A stretch of DNA of 64,000 nucleotides from Blastomyces gilchristii SLH14081 (Eukaryota; Ascomycota; Eurotiomycetes; Onygenales; Ajellomycetaceae): the NCBI RefSeq assembly GCF_000003855.2, contig NW_003101679.1:248001-312000 (forward strand), in the 5' to 3' direction. The notes beneath the pieces are model-generated. The model saw nothing but the letters and a program-made list of their open reading frames with translations. It ran no database searches and was not told where the DNA came from. Shown here piece after piece: positions 1 to 12,273 of the stretch (position 1 is its first letter; every line of letters starts with the position of its first letter). The position numbers and the translations under genes were made by a program.

Positions 1-49
1 NNNNNNNNNNNNNNNNNNNNNNNNNNNNNNNNNNNNNNNNNNNNNNNNN
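1..49. other. Assembly gap
   Basis: Run of N at the window edge. It cuts the LINE copy that follows, so the missing part of that element lies in or beyond the gap. Confidence 0.99.
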
Positions 50-685
50 TTAACTCAATAGAATGCTCATTCTGCAATACAAATGAGAATTCTGAGTATA
101 TGTAATTCACTGTGTATTATATAATAGTCTCAGAGCCAGATTGAAAGAGAAGTATGATCTAAATCAATTAAATATGAGATTCTTATTCTCAACTGAGACA
201 GAAATTAAATACTTAATAAACTTTCTATCAGAAACTCAAGCAGCTATAAGAAAATAACTAAATTCAGAAATATCTAAATATAAAGAGAAGAAAATCAATC
301 AGATATAGTCTGTTAAAACAGCTATATACTATCTTTTAATAATTTATTTTGTTACAGTCTCTCTTTACTTTATCTTTTTCTTTCAATTTCTTTCTATCTA
401 TCTATTTAATATATCTATCTTTAAGACTGTATTCTCTTTTCCTTTGTCATGATATTGTTAAATGATTTCAAAGTATTAGAAGATGTTAAAATACTGTAAT
501 TTATAAACAGTTTTTATATTCTGAGCTGAAATTTTCTGATTTTATATATCTGAAATTGATGAATATATAATAGTTAACTTTACAGATATAGAAAAAGCTC
601 CGAGAACTAAAAGTTTTCAGATAGATATCATAGTCTCTGACTGTATACATTTATAATTGAAGAATAATAATAATAATAATAATAA
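50..685 (+). mobile_element. 3' end of a Tad1-like LINE (copy C)
   Basis: This stretch is the reverse complement of the 3' end of the LINE at 51.86-57.12 kb. It begins in the last part of the pol ORF (the region after the RNase H domain, with a C-C-H-C-type segment in the other copy), passes through the shared 3' UTR and ends in an (AAT)n tail at about 664-685. The UTR hairpin seen in the other copies is present at about 600-622 as GAGAAC/GTTTTC, so decayed but still able to pair through G-U. Many C-to-T changes separate it from the other copies. Only the tail of the element is visible because the gap precedes it. It marks a LINE insertion ending about 600 bp downstream of RAD14. Confidence 0.85.
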
Positions 686-1281
686 GTGATGAAAATGATG
701 ATTATTTAATATATAAGTCTTGAGTAATAAGATATTTGTATTACAATTGAGATGTCTCATTTCTTTAAATAAATAGTTGATGAATAGCAGCTGAGTAACA
801 GGTAACTAGCTTAATAGTATATTGGTTTCATTGACAGAACAGTATACAGTGTCTCATAATATCTTAGTAGTATTCTGATGATGGCATCTGCCAATTACAC
901 AGTTACTGAGTAGTGTTATGATGATGTTAGAAAGTTCTGCACTGTCTCAACATCATCTTGACATTTAATATTCAGTGATATGTTGCTGAATATAATGATG
1001 GAACATGTGTTACAATCAGCGACACATGACACGGGTGGAATGGTGGATCCACGGTGTAATCACCGTAAATTAACCCTACGTTCTTCCCGTATGGGTATGT
1101 ATATCTAATAGTAAGTCACGGTGCTTACCGCATCGAAGCAGAGAAGGTTGCTGGCATATACGCTAGGTACCGTACGTAGGTAATGGAGGCATGCATACAC
1201 ACACATGGTGTACACGACATTTTACGTATCTAAGGCTGTCGCAGTTGCATTTCCAGGAGGAGTGGCTTTTATTGAAACTTC
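686..1281. other. Intergenic, 3' flank of RAD14
   Basis: The first 300 bases are AT-rich like the neighbouring LINE. From about 1020 the composition becomes normal with several CpGs, marking the border of the low-copy island. It must hold the RAD14 3' UTR and poly(A) site; no gene is supported. Confidence 0.6.
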
Positions 1282-2545
1282 TCAGAACTCAAGTTCTTCA
1301 ATCTCCATTCCACAATCAATACATGTCTTTACCCCTATACCTGTCTCTGGGTTGTCAACTAGTCTCCCCCATTGATGCACATGTTTCCCGCTGCCAAGGT
1401 CGTCTCCGAAATCCCCCCCTGATCCTTCTCCTGTGGCCGCCTGGCGGCTTCGTCGGTACGCTTCAACTCGAGTTCGCTTCTTTAGATCATGTAGTTTGGA
1501 TTTGAACTTGGCTTCTCTCTGCCGTTTCTTTGTAGCCTCTCGTTTCTCAAATTCAGCATCCAGAGCCTCAGGTGATCCCCACTTTTTCGGTGAGAACGCG
1601 TACTCCTCGACTTGGAATCGAAGGTAAAGCATCATGTTATTCCATGTTGCTTTATGCGGGTTTGGTTTCTCTAGATGAGGTAGAAGCTCTTCATCTTTTA
1701 ACTCAGCTGATGAATTGAAAAGAGCGGTGTAAACAATAACTATAGTCAGCGAATATTGTCATCAGAGTGTGAACTGGGAAAAGATCACTCCGATGCTTAC
1801 GGTCTGTCAGTAGATAATCTTCCTTAGCTTCTGTCTTCGTGAGCAGGCTATATTTCTCAGGGAATTTCTCCTTGCAGGAATTGCAGACGGCGCATTTTAA
1901 TGTTTCTTCCCACTTCCAGTCAATCTCTACGCTTCCGCACTCTCGACAAGATCTCTGCTCTTTCGTACTCAGTATACTTAGCCCGGGTTCGAAGGGACCT
2001 GCCTTGTCCCTGCGTAGGGACTGTAATAATTGATGGCGTTCCCATTCCCTTGACGTCATATGAGCGGGTTTTTCATCCCCCTCACCCGAATTTAACACCT
2101 TGTTATGCGGATCATCTTCCGCGGTTAAAAATCCCCCTTTCGTATCTGTCATTTTGCTCATGTCGTATTCCACGTACTTGGCGAAGTTACGAGCTGGACG
2201 AATTTCATCGAGTGGCCGGTCATACGATTTATTTGATCGGGCATTACGAGAGCTTATCGGAGGTTTTGAAAGCGAAATGTCTGAATATGGCCGTTTTTGG
2301 CCAGCAGTAACGGAACCACTGAACATAGAATTAGATCGCGCTTCAGCATCATGTTGTTCCCGGATCGCCTTAGCTTTCATGCGGTGTATTTCCTATATCA
2401 TGAGTTAGTAGTCGTGAGGTTCCCCGAGAGCTTCCAACAGACATACAATTCTATGAAGTTGTTCAGGAGTCAAGAGTGTTTGAGTGTTGGAAACGAGAGA
2501 GTTTCCTCGCGGTGAGGAAGGGCCTTTGTTCTGGTGAGCTTCCAT
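1282..2545 (-). CDS. RAD14: DNA repair protein Rad14/XPA homologue, three exons
   Basis: Nucleotide excision repair damage-verification protein, homologue of human XPA and yeast Rad14; it acts in the nucleus with RPA and TFIIH. Exons on the minus strand are 2545-2447, 2392-1801 and 1706-1282, giving 1,116 nt or 371 residues. Intron 1 (2446-2393, 54 nt) has GTATGT, a perfect TACTAAC and TAG. Intron 2 (1800-1707, 94 nt) has GTAAGC and CAG and splits a proline codon. The XPA zinc finger CREC-x17-CNSC uses residues C182, C185, C203 and C206, followed by the family signature KEDYLLTDPEL and then NPHKATWNNMMLYLR. A second cysteine pair (CIDC) lies near the C-terminus. The start ATG at 2545 opens 33 residues that run into LTPEQLHRIEIHRMKAKAI, which the downstream ATG at 2380 would lose. 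No stop codon or decay is visible. Intron placement is inferred from conserved protein continuity. Confidence 0.95.
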
Positions 2546-3073
2546 GATCGTAGCTGCACGTAGCTAGCTGGATTTGGTGAATGTTAACCGGAAATCTATT
2601 ACTGCTTTTGATGGAGTTATGGCTATAGAATAACACGGAAGGCGGGGAAAAAGCCATAGAGCAAATGCTTTCGTAATTACGTAGTTAACTCCAGACCTAG
2701 GTTAACTATACCTTCGTTGACTAAACTAGTTGTGTATTCAGAAAAGTTGACCTCGCTAAGTGCGCCACTTTCTTGGAGGATAACGTTGTTGTGTTGTGTT
2801 GTAATCTAACTACGCGAGTTACACTAAATGGATAGGTTGGGGTGGCACGTGACTAGGGTAGGTGTAGTAATCACCAACACCCCTTGCTACGCCGTGGCCT
2901 ATAATAAGCCGCCACCCGGGGCCTCCCTCATCCTCAAATCTTTCAAAAATGCAATAATAATTAATTACATGAATCAGACCCTGATTTCCTCATTAGGAAA
3001 GGCGTCCGTACAGCAATAACTGTAAAAATCAAGAAATACATGCAAAATCCATTGATCCACTGTATCATCATCA
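2546..3073. other. Upstream region of RAD14
   Basis: Normal-composition sequence with CpGs, presumably the promoter and 5' UTR of RAD14. No TATA box or conserved element can be assigned. Small ORFs here lack any coding signal I trust. Confidence 0.5.
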
Positions 3074-3196
3074 GCCCCGGTGGCCGAATGGTTAATGCGG
3101 CCACCGGGTAGCGCCTTGGCGTGGGAAACCAAGGCGTGTGGGTTCGAAACCCGCAGGGGATACATTAAATCCGCAACTCAAGCACCTCAGGTTCCT
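3074..3196 (+). mobile_element. tRNA-like SINE head, copy 1
   Basis: A 123-bp unit found again in decayed form at 45792-45914. It carries a pol III A-box match TGGCCGAATGG (3081-3091) and a B-box match GGTTCGAAACC (3141-3151). The A box sits in a perfect 9-bp hairpin CGGTGGCCG/CGGCCACCG (3078-3086 with 3098-3106). A second perfect 8-bp stem CGCCTTGG/CCAAGGCG (3112-3119 with 3129-3136) has a 9-nt loop, too large for an anticodon loop. Similarity to copy 2 stops after GGTTCCT. The most economical reading is a tRNA-derived SINE or SINE head. It is not a functional tRNA because the acceptor ends do not pair. Confidence 0.65.
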
Positions 3197-3321
3197 AATA
3201 AATACAGAGGTGTACAAATCGCTCCAACAAAGTGCTCTATGTTCCTGAGATGAGAAGTTATTATCACATGTATTTAATTGTCACTCCTTTGTATTTCCTA
3301 TGTTCTTGTTATCTTGGCGTG
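3197..3321. other. Spacer
   Basis: Unassigned sequence between the SINE head and the first MITE. It may be the variable 3' part of the SINE, but nothing in it is shared with copy 2. Confidence 0.4.
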
Positions 3322-3329
3322 GTCTCAAC

Positions 3330-3834
3330 TAGACTGGCCGCCGGGACCATGAATTTCACATTTGGTCTCATTTAGTCTGGTTTCATACATTTCTTGACAT
3401 GAATCCTGCTGGGACTGACTATTAAAAAAACATGTAAAGTGACTATATATCAGATCTTAAAATGAAATCATGACTTGAAAAAAATGAGAAAGTAATCTCA
3501 TTTAGTCTCATTTAGTTTCATTCTTAGTATAAAGTTACTATTTTTAAACATTTTAAGATTTTTTTTAGACTATTTTTAATTTTTAAAAAGTAACACTTTT
3601 TGATAATACTTAAATAAGATTTAAAGTCATTTAAAGTAATAAAAATAATTTAAATTGAGAAGTGAAAATCATGATTTTATTTGAAAAATATAATAAGAGT
3701 AGACAGTAAGTCTCACTGAAACAGTATAAAACTACTATCTAATGTTAAAACTGTGTAATGAGATCAGTTCAATTGATAATAAGACTATTAAAAAATCTAG
3801 TTTTGATCTCAGACACAGTTATATAGTCAGTCTA
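3330..3834 (-). mobile_element. 506-bp MITE, copy M1
   Basis: Non-coding element of about 505 bp in reverse orientation relative to M3. Ends are TAGACTGG and CAGTCTA, with short imperfect terminal inverted repeats TAGACTGRCC. It is flanked by the 8-bp duplication GTCTCAAC at 3322-3329 and 3835-3842. The left end keeps a GC-rich TAGACTGGCCGCCGGGACC, the rest is decayed. Eight-base duplications point to a hAT-type transposase supplied in trans; none is encoded here. Confidence 0.9.
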
Positions 3835-3842
3835 GTCTCAAC

Positions 3843-4348
3843 TAGACTGACTGCTGAGATCATGAATTTCACATTTAATTTCATTTAGTCTGATCTCATA
3901 CATTTCTTGGCGTGAATTCCGCTGGGACTGACTATCAAAAAAACAGATAAAGTGACTATATATCAGATCTTAAAATGGAACCATGACTTGAAAAAAATGA
4001 GAAAGTGATCACATTTGATCTCATTTAATCTCATTCTTGACATAAAGTTACTATTTTTAGACATTTTAAGGTTTTTTTTAGACTATTTTTAATTTTTTAA
4101 AAAGTAACACTTTTTGATAATACTCAAATGAGATTTAAAGTCATTTAAAGCAATAAAAATAATTTAAATTGAGAAGTGAAAATCATGATCTCATTTGAAA
4201 AATGTGACAAGAGTAGACAGTAAGTCTCACTGAGACAGTATGAGACTACTATCTAATGTTAAAACTGTGTAATGAGATCAGTTGAATTGGTAATAAGACT
4301 ATCAAAAAATCTGGTTCTGGTCTCAGACACGGTCACACAGTCAGTCTA
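3843..4348 (-). mobile_element. 506-bp MITE, copy M2, in tandem with M1
   Basis: Second full copy in the same orientation, separated from M1 only by the 8-bp GTCTCAAC. Its other flank is GTCTTAAC (4349-4356), the same octamer with one C-to-T change. Thus the array is octamer, MITE, octamer, MITE, octamer. Confidence 0.9.
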
Positions 4349-5059
4349 GTCTTAACATCTGTGTTTTCTTCTGTATAATCAACACTTAATCTTATCTCAG
4401 TAAACTCAGCCACTTCACTCTGAGCTAACTCAATTCAAACTACTGCTACTTTCTGTCAAGTTCTGCTAACATCTGAGTCAATCAACTGTTATAGAGCTTA
4501 CATTAAATTTAAATAGAATATTCTCAGTAAACTCTTCACAGAGTGTCTGAGAAAAAATGCTTTCTATTTATTAGTAATATAGAAATGATTTACTTTAATT
4601 ATAATATTTAAGATAGAATCACTATATAATATTACTTATAAATTATTTCTCTATCATTTTAAAGAATTAATTGTTCGATTTTCTGTTAATTAATGTAATT
4701 TTTATCTGAAAATATATATATTCTGAGTATGAAGTATTGCATTGAAAACTACTACTATGATTTTAAATATAGAAATAATTTACTAATTTTTCAATCATAA
4801 TTATATCTAGTCATTCAATATCTTGATCTTACTATTAAAACATCTATTTAGTTATCAGAGACTATAGTTAAAATACTGAGTATATTTTTTAATAACTTTT
4901 GATAACTTCTAATAACTTCTGATCTCTTGATAATCTTACATAGTATATTAATTTATAATAACTTCTGATAACTTCTGAGATCTTTTAATAACTTCTGAAC
5001 TAATTATATAATACTTCTTTTTAACAGCTGAGTCAGACAACATTTTATCAACTGTATTA
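4349..5059. other. Decayed AT-rich sequence upstream of the helicase relic
   Basis: Heavily decayed sequence with stops in all frames, continuous with the helicase relic. It may be the N-terminal or 5' part of that gene, but I recognise no motif. Confidence 0.4.
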
Positions 5060-6489
5060 AATATAGTTAAGAGAAATTGAAGAAAATGTGTAAGTCAGCT
5101 ATAACAGCAGCTTTAAAAGTTATTATTAAAGTAAATACTTTCAATGAATATTGAAGATATACTATAACTTGTTATAAACTATATCAGATCAGATAGTATT
5201 GATAAGTAATAGAATATTATTCAGTATTATCTTTAATAAATACTTCAAGATCTGTGTTCAGATTCTGAGTATACTCTTCAGTTATATATAGAACAAGTTT
5301 GTATACTTAAGTATATAATATATAAATATAGTAATACTTTATTCATTGTCAGAACTGACTATGAAAAGAGTTTTATTCTTCAATTCTATACAATTCTGAT
5401 AGAAAAGATAATCATTTAACTGATTTCTCTAAATAAGCTTGATAATCAGTAAATAAGAAATATAGTACAGTTTTCTAATATTAATTCTTATCTAATCAGT
5501 GCTGATAATCTTCAGAGATAAGAAGACTTACTCAAATATATTTAACAGAGTGAGTATACATATATACTGCTTAGTTCAGAGTAAGCTCTTTATAAGTGAT
5601 TTCAGTATGTTCTTCAAGACTCTACTTTACAAGAAAAGATTGAGCTTGTAGCTATTAATGAGTGTTATCTTATTACATAGTAAAGTCAATTCTGTAGTCA
5701 GTTTATCAGACTGAGGCATCTGAGATTACTTCTTTATAAGAATATTGTCTGATTTAACTGTTCTGCAATTCTCAGTAGTAAAGCTGAGAATATCATTCTT
5801 TAAGAGACTGGATTTTATTCTATTAATATAAACTCATAACAGACTCAGATTATTCAAACTTTTATTAACTATTCTGATATCTTTATTAATATATATCTGA
5901 TTTTACACAGTAAACTTGTATTCTATGATATATGATATTTTTTATTGAATGAGGTTATTAATACAGATAAAAGGATCATATCTTAATATATTTTAAAGAT
6001 TATTATCTTTATTAACAGTTATGTTAAGATTTAATAAGCAGTGTAATATTTCTGATTAATACTTTTTCAGATCTGTCAGAATAATAGACAGAATATTAAT
6101 AATACTGATATCTCTTTTATTAATAACATTATTCAGTATTTCATATCTTGAGTGTCTGAAGTGAATCAGAATATTTACTTTGAGAAGTTTATGAAATTAA
6201 TATTGAAAATATAAATCATAATAACAACAATCTCACTGAGTATAAGTATAAATATTTTAGATGTTAAGTGTACTGTTGTATGAGAATTTTCTATTAATAA
6301 AGATAATATCACAGATGTTTAATAATAATGTGAGTGAGAGAATCATGAATCAGATTGAAAAAGCTATATCTTGATTCTTCTTCTCTACTAAGCATTTGAC
6401 TCTGAAGATTATGAAAAGAAAGCTGTTCAATCTTCTCAACTATCAGTGAAATAAAGATCTTAGTAAAGAACTTAATATCAGATTAGTTA

Positions 6490-6822
6490 TATAAGAGGCC
6501 TATACTGAATAGATTAGTATTATATTGATAGGTCTTATATAACAAAGATAAAAATGTTAAAGAAGAAAAGAAAGAGAAAGTGTGAGAATCAGTGATTGAG
6601 ATGAATATTTATATGTGTATGTAGTGATGTACGCGGTGGAACTTCAGAGTGAAAGAATATACACATGTTTGTAGCAGCTGAGAATCAGTGATCAGAAAGG
6701 GCTGAGAATCGGAGTGTATGCTACACGCGTTTATAGAGACTGTGAATCAGTGATTGAGAATGAAAGAATCTATGAAGTGTAATGAAATAGTCTATGTAAT
6801 TGATCAGGTGCAGCCTGCTATA
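6490..6822 (-). repeat. 3' LTR of G1
   Basis: Same 333-bp length as its partner but heavily decayed: most CpGs of the 5' LTR are TpG or CpA here, and the terminal TG has become TA on the plus-strand left edge. Confidence 0.92.
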
Positions 6823-8999
6823 TTAGTCCTCTCTTTTCAGAAGCAGTTCTCATCAGTCAAGAGCTGCTGTTTCAGATAACACAGAACTCAGAGTTCAGGT
6901 TGATTGATTATAGCTGACTCATTTCATAAGATATTGTTAACTGCAGCTGTGAAATCTCCTATTAAGAATATCTTCAATCTCTCACTCAAGCTCATTATCT
7001 TCTTCTATGATATCTGACAGCTGTCAGTCAGAAGTCAGCTGAGAAGAGAACAGATTGATGATAATGTGATAAAGCAAGCTTGTGTGAAATATATCATGAA
7101 TCTCTAATAATGTGTCAAGATAATAGTTATGACTATCTAGAACTTCTATCACTTTATATCTGATATGACAGTAATCTAGTGTATGAGATGAATATGTGAT
7201 TTGTATATTCTTAAGATTTAATTATATCAGATCTTCTATCTTATATTATTCAGTGAGATCTCAGTGAACATTGATTTGATTCTCTTAATCTTGTTTTACA
7301 GTTATCATGAAGGTCTCTGCTTAATCACAGACATGTTGAAGCTTTGTTACTATATTATCAGTGATCTGAATCAGACTGTAAGAGTTCAGTGTGAACTGTG
7401 TAATCTCTAGAAGATTCAACACTTTCATGTGATATCTGTGTATAAGAAAGAATGAGCTTATATCTGTTAAAATAGTATCTTGATCATTGATAGTGATCTC
7501 TGCATGTAGAAGAAGGTTATATTAATCATCTTATAAGTGATTGCAGAACTTATAGAGATAATTCTTCATGATCTGAATTGTTTATTCTGATGTATTATCA
7601 GTCTTAAGATAATAGACAGTTGATAGATAATGTGTAATCTTGAGAACTTGACAGATTCTTGTTCAGAGAGTGCTTATAAATTGACAGCTCTGATCTGATA
7701 CTATAGATCTCAGTAATTCATGCATTTAATAGAACAGAATCTATAGAAAAGCTTTAATAACTTGTTCAGTATTCATCTTATTACAAGATTTCAATATTAT
7801 ATCTTTGCTCAATCAATTCATGATAATCAGAATGTTTCTATAACTCTTACTCTTAGATAGATTGATAGTGAAGTCAATTACTATATCTTATCAGATTCTA
7901 TCAGAGATATTGAGTGATTTCAATAGATCTTTTCTACAGTTCTTTCATGAGATAATAGAAGAACAGTGATTGGAGTTTCAGATGAAGTGTCTGATTCTGT
8001 TTAATATCTCAGATCAGTAGAACTCTTGAGAGATCATTCTATACAGTTGTTCACAGTCTGAATGACTGATTATACATGAATCATGCATCTCTTGCATTAT
8101 TCAAGTGTGTAAGAGTTCAGAGTGAGAGACTCAGTGTCATTTATGAAATTATAGAGCATTATTATCATTGATTGAATATTCTGAGATATCAGTTCTTATA
8201 TATAGTTCTGAAGAAAATCAGAGTGCTTCTTGATATACTGCTTTGATGAGAATCTGAAGAAGTTCATTCATCTGAGCTGCTGTATATCACAGTTCATTCA
8301 GTGTAGAGAAAGTGAAGATATCAATGACAGTTCTAACTGAAGAAGTATGTATAGTTCTAATCAGAGAAGTATGTATAGTATCATGAACTGTTTTATCTTG
8401 ATTAACTAGTATCTTCAGGTTCAAGAGTCAGTGCTCTCAGTTCATTCAGTAAGTATCTGTTATATTGAATAGTATATCTTACTCTCATTGTAAGAGAGCA
8501 TCTGTCATCAAGTTCTGACTGTCAGAATGATAGTGTATTGTAAAATGAAAGCAGCTTAAGAACTCAGATTATCACATCTGTCATTCAGTGAGTTTACAGA
8601 TAGTTGTGAAGTATTTGAGATTCTTATAATCTGTGATTATCTCAAATTCAGAGATACTTTGAAGTTCAGAGTTTCATTCTTCTAAACAGTGTATGATTAT
8701 GAGAAGTTCCTTGTCATAGATCTCATAATTGCATTCAGCAGGACTCAGTTTCTTAGATATGAAGATACATGATTGTAGAACATCTTCATTATCATATTAC
8801 AATATCACTTCTTCTGTTACATAGTCAGAGAAATCAGCTTCAATAACTGTCTTACAATCAGAATTGAATGTTATCAGCAGAGAGGTATTAATAAATATCT
8901 TCTTTATCTGTGTAAATGCAGCTTCAGCATTCACTGATCATTGAAATACTGAGTCTTTCTTAGTGAGATCTGTAAGTGATCTCATAATATCTGAGAAGT

Positions 9000-9660
9000 T
9001 TTGTATAAATCACTGATAGAAGTTAGTGAATTCAATGAAGCTTTGTACATCTTTCACAGTATGTGAAGCTTCTCATTCAAGAATGACAGAGATCTTCTCA
9101 GAATTCATTCAAATTCCCTTGTCAGCTTCTATAATGAAACCTAAGTATTTAGTACTCTTAACTTTGAAATCACACTTGTCAATATCAATTGATAGTTCTG
9201 CTTCTCATAGTTATTGTAATACTCTTTGCACATGCTCTTGATGTTCTTTTCTGAATTCAGCAGTGAAGATGAGAATGTTATCTAGATAAGCAGATACAAA
9301 CTCATCTAGAAAATCTCAGAGTGCTCAGTTGATATACTTCTGAAATATACTGAGAGTGTTAACCAGCTCAAAGAGTGTGACTATTCATTCAAAGAGGTTA
9401 TAATATGTTTGAAATGCTGTAAGTCATTCATCTTCTTTAATAATATGAATCTTATGAAATGTGGTGATGATATCTAGCTTCATAAATTATTGAGCTTATC
9501 TGATCTGTGCTAGAGTTTCATTGATGAGAGATAAGAGATATCAATCTTTCTTTGTCAATCTGTTCAGATCTTGATAGTTCACACAGAATCAGAGTTCTTT
9601 ATCTAACTTCTTTGCAAAGAGAATAGAAGCTGCAGTGAAAGAGTTACTAATATATATGAA
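9000..9660 (-). pseudogene. G1 reverse transcriptase relic
   Basis: Minus-strand translation gives ASILFAKK near 9.6 kb, then FCVNY and LNRLTKKD, the conserved N-terminal RT block of Ty3/gypsy elements. The catalytic YLDD box reads AYLDNIL near 9265-9290, with the second Asp changed to Asn by a G-to-A mutation. Stops replace several tryptophan codons. It is part of one former gag-pol ORF and non-functional. Confidence 0.85.
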
Positions 9661-10140
9661 TTTCTTATCTAACAGATCATTGAGTGTCTTCTGAAGAAGA
9701 AGAAGTTTATCTCAAGATATATTATAAAGAGAGCCTTATAATGATTCAGAGTACTTATTATTCTTCTTTTTTAACTTGATACTGTGATTCACTTCTAAAC
9801 CTTGTAAGAGAGGTAGATTTGTAGCATTATTATCTTGTCAGAAGACATCTAGATATTCATGATATTATTGAGAGAGTTTTGTACAAGAATCTGTTATTAT
9901 AATACAGAATAACTTTTCTAGAGTCTTTTTAATATTAGTTAGACTGATGAAATAGATTGATACATAATTCTGCTATCAGTGATTCTTTCAGTGACTTCTT
10001 TTTCTGAGCATTTTATAGATGTTAACAGAGATCTGTGTCAGATTCATAGTCTTGTGAATATCATTCTTATGAACTCTGTCATTGTTAGAGAATATCAAGC
10101 TTCTGTTTTAAGTGTTTAATAAGATGCCTTGTTCAGATAG

Positions 10141-10440
10141 TCAGACAAGTTCTAATATAAGATTGTAATCAAGATTATTAACTTCATATGTATAGATATC
10201 TTCACATTGATGTTCTTTCACATCTATGATCAGCTTCATCATGTAATGAGTACAAATGTCTTTTAAATTATCAAATTCTGTGAGGAGCTGAGATCTTGAT
10301 AAGAGGATACACTGAAGATTATGATGTTTTATAACTGAAGATTTTATCATTGCATAGTAGTATAGACTGCTGTCTATCATAGCTTTCATATTATACATGT
10401 TATCAATCACAGTAGATACAAGAATTGCATTCATTATCAT
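10141..10440 (-). pseudogene. G1 retropepsin-like protease fragment
   Basis: Open 99-residue stretch, the longest surviving in G1, upstream of the RT. The sequence ILVSTVIDNMYNMKAMIDSS is homologous to the plus-strand stretch at 25281 in G2. The AMIDSS segment is where the retropepsin DSG catalytic triad belongs in this family, with the glycine lost. Position between gag and RT supports the call; the motif alone is weak. Confidence 0.65.
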
Positions 10441-11940
10441 TTTCTCTTCAAATTATTATCATCTGATCTCTTCAAGCTTCTGTTTGTGCATTTGAATAGA
10501 AGCTAATCTTTTCTCTGTTTTATTGAGACATTCTTGTAGTTATCTTCTGAATCTTTCTTCACTGCAATGTGATTGGCACAGACAGATGCTGATTCATTCT
10601 TCAAATGAGAAGACACTGATCTTTCTCTTAATTAGAGAGATGTCAGTCTTTCTCTTGAGTGTGAAGACACATAGGTCAATCAGCAGTTGAAAGTGATGTG
10701 TTCTAATTAGTTATAGTTGATGCATACTTCATGTTAATATTGATTAATGACTTCTTCAGAAGTGATCTCAGAGATTCAGAAGTCTGTTCAGACAGCAGAG
10801 ACTCTTGCTTATGTATAGATATTCAAGTCTACTCAATTCATGATATCTGAATAATTGTTATTTCTCAGTGTGAGTGTATGAGTTGCTGAGATGTAATATC
10901 TTCTGTCACTATTCTGTATATTCTTGAGCTTGATAAGACAGTCATTCATTATTCAGAGCTGTGTGTAGAAGTCTTTATAAGTCTGGTCTTCATCTGCACT
11001 TATAAGAGTCTGTAAGAGTTTGAAAGTTAATATCTTCTTGAGCATGCTAATCTTCATTTAATTCTCTCAAGATTGATCACCTGCTTCTAGAATCTTGATA
11101 TTGAAGTCAGAGATGAATATTGTAAGAGAAGTGTTTCTCTGTTAAGTGCTCTGTAATCAATTTAATACTTTCTGTTACATAGCAGTGTCTCAGAACAGAA
11201 TATCAAGATGTTTCATAATATTTTCAGATATTTGTAATACTGATTCACATGCTTTCATTCATGAATGAAACTTCTGTTTTATATGATTCTTTAATCTTTC
11301 ATTGATATATCAATCTTGATTGATTAATAAACTGATGACATCTTTATCTACACTCAGTTTTGCAAGCATTTCCATTCTTCATGATGAGTAGAGAGTGAGA
11401 TTGAAAGTATTGAAATATGTGAGAGCATCTAAGTGTTCTTTCAGCACTTTTGTACTTGATTCTGTAGATGTTGAAATCATATGAATTAATTGTTGAATCT
11501 CTTTGTATTGAAGTTATTAAGTCATATGCATGTCTGCTATCTGTTGCTGTTATAATTTCAACATTGCTCAGAGTCACTGTGACATTGCATCTATGCTCAT
11601 ATTTAAGAATTTCATATTATCATTAGACATGATTATATTGATTGTCAGATGTATAATTATATAAATCTCTCATATATCTGAGTGTCAGAACTCTCAGATC
11701 TTTCACTGACATTCTCTTTGTAAAATTTTATTCTCTTTGTAAGATCTTGTTGCAGAGTCAGAGTGACTGATAAGCAAGCTTCTATCTGAGAACTCAGTGT
11801 CTGCTTAACTGTTTGACTGCTTCTCTATTTCTTATGTATTATTATATCTTCAGATATTTCTTGATGAATAATCATTTCTAATGAGAAGATAATGTGTGAA
11901 TAATCATTTTCTAATAAGAAGATAATGAATGTTTTTATAG

Positions 11941-12273
11941 TGTAAGAGACCTATGCTGAATAGATTGATATTATATTGATAGGTCTTATATAACAAAGAT
12001 AAAAATGTTAAAGAAGGAAAGAAAGAGAAAGTGTGAGAATCAGTGATTGAGATGGATATTTATACGCGTATGTGGTGGTGTATGCGGTGGAACTTCGGGG
12101 CGGAAGAATATATGCGCGTTCATAGTGGCTGAGGATCGGTGATTGAGAATGGCTGAGAATCGGAGCGTACACTACGCGCGTTCGTAGCGGCCGCGGATCG
12201 GCGATCGGGAATGGAAGAATCTATGGAGTGTAATGAAATAGTCTATATGATTGATCGGGCGCAGCCCGCCACA
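11941..12273 (-). repeat. 5' LTR of G1, CpG-rich
   Basis: On the minus strand it starts TGTGGCGGGCTGCGCCCGAT and ends ...CTCTTACA. It keeps many CpGs lost from the 3' LTR, a TATAAATA box (minus strand, about 12057-12064), and GATCCTCGGCC-type subrepeats. This is the promoter-bearing LTR. Confidence 0.92.

Larger units (their letters stand above)
6490..12273 (-). mobile_element. Full-length Ty3/gypsy retrotransposon G1
   Basis: Complete in structure: 333-bp LTRs at 11941-12273 (5') and 6490-6822 (3'), TG...CA ends, and a 5-bp duplication AGTTA immediately outside both LTRs (6485-6489 and 12274-12278). The internal 5.1 kb is the same family as G2 and G3 but in the opposite orientation. On the minus strand the order is gag (about 11.64-10.7 kb), protease (10440-10141), reverse transcriptase (about 9.65-9.0 kb), RNase H, integrase and a C-terminal chromodomain-like segment (to about 6.83 kb). 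By eye almost no CpG remains between about 6.83 and 11.93 kb, and stops interrupt every domain. It is dead and sits inside the helicase relic. Confidence 0.93.

Noticed and set aside
1191..2515. Several plus-strand open stretches of 64-136 codons opposite RAD14
   Set aside because: They lie antisense to a well-supported spliced gene with conserved motifs, and have no coding signal of their own.
3074..3160. Functional tRNA gene
   Set aside because: Pol III boxes are present, but the acceptor ends do not pair, the anticodon-like loop has nine bases, and a decayed second copy exists.
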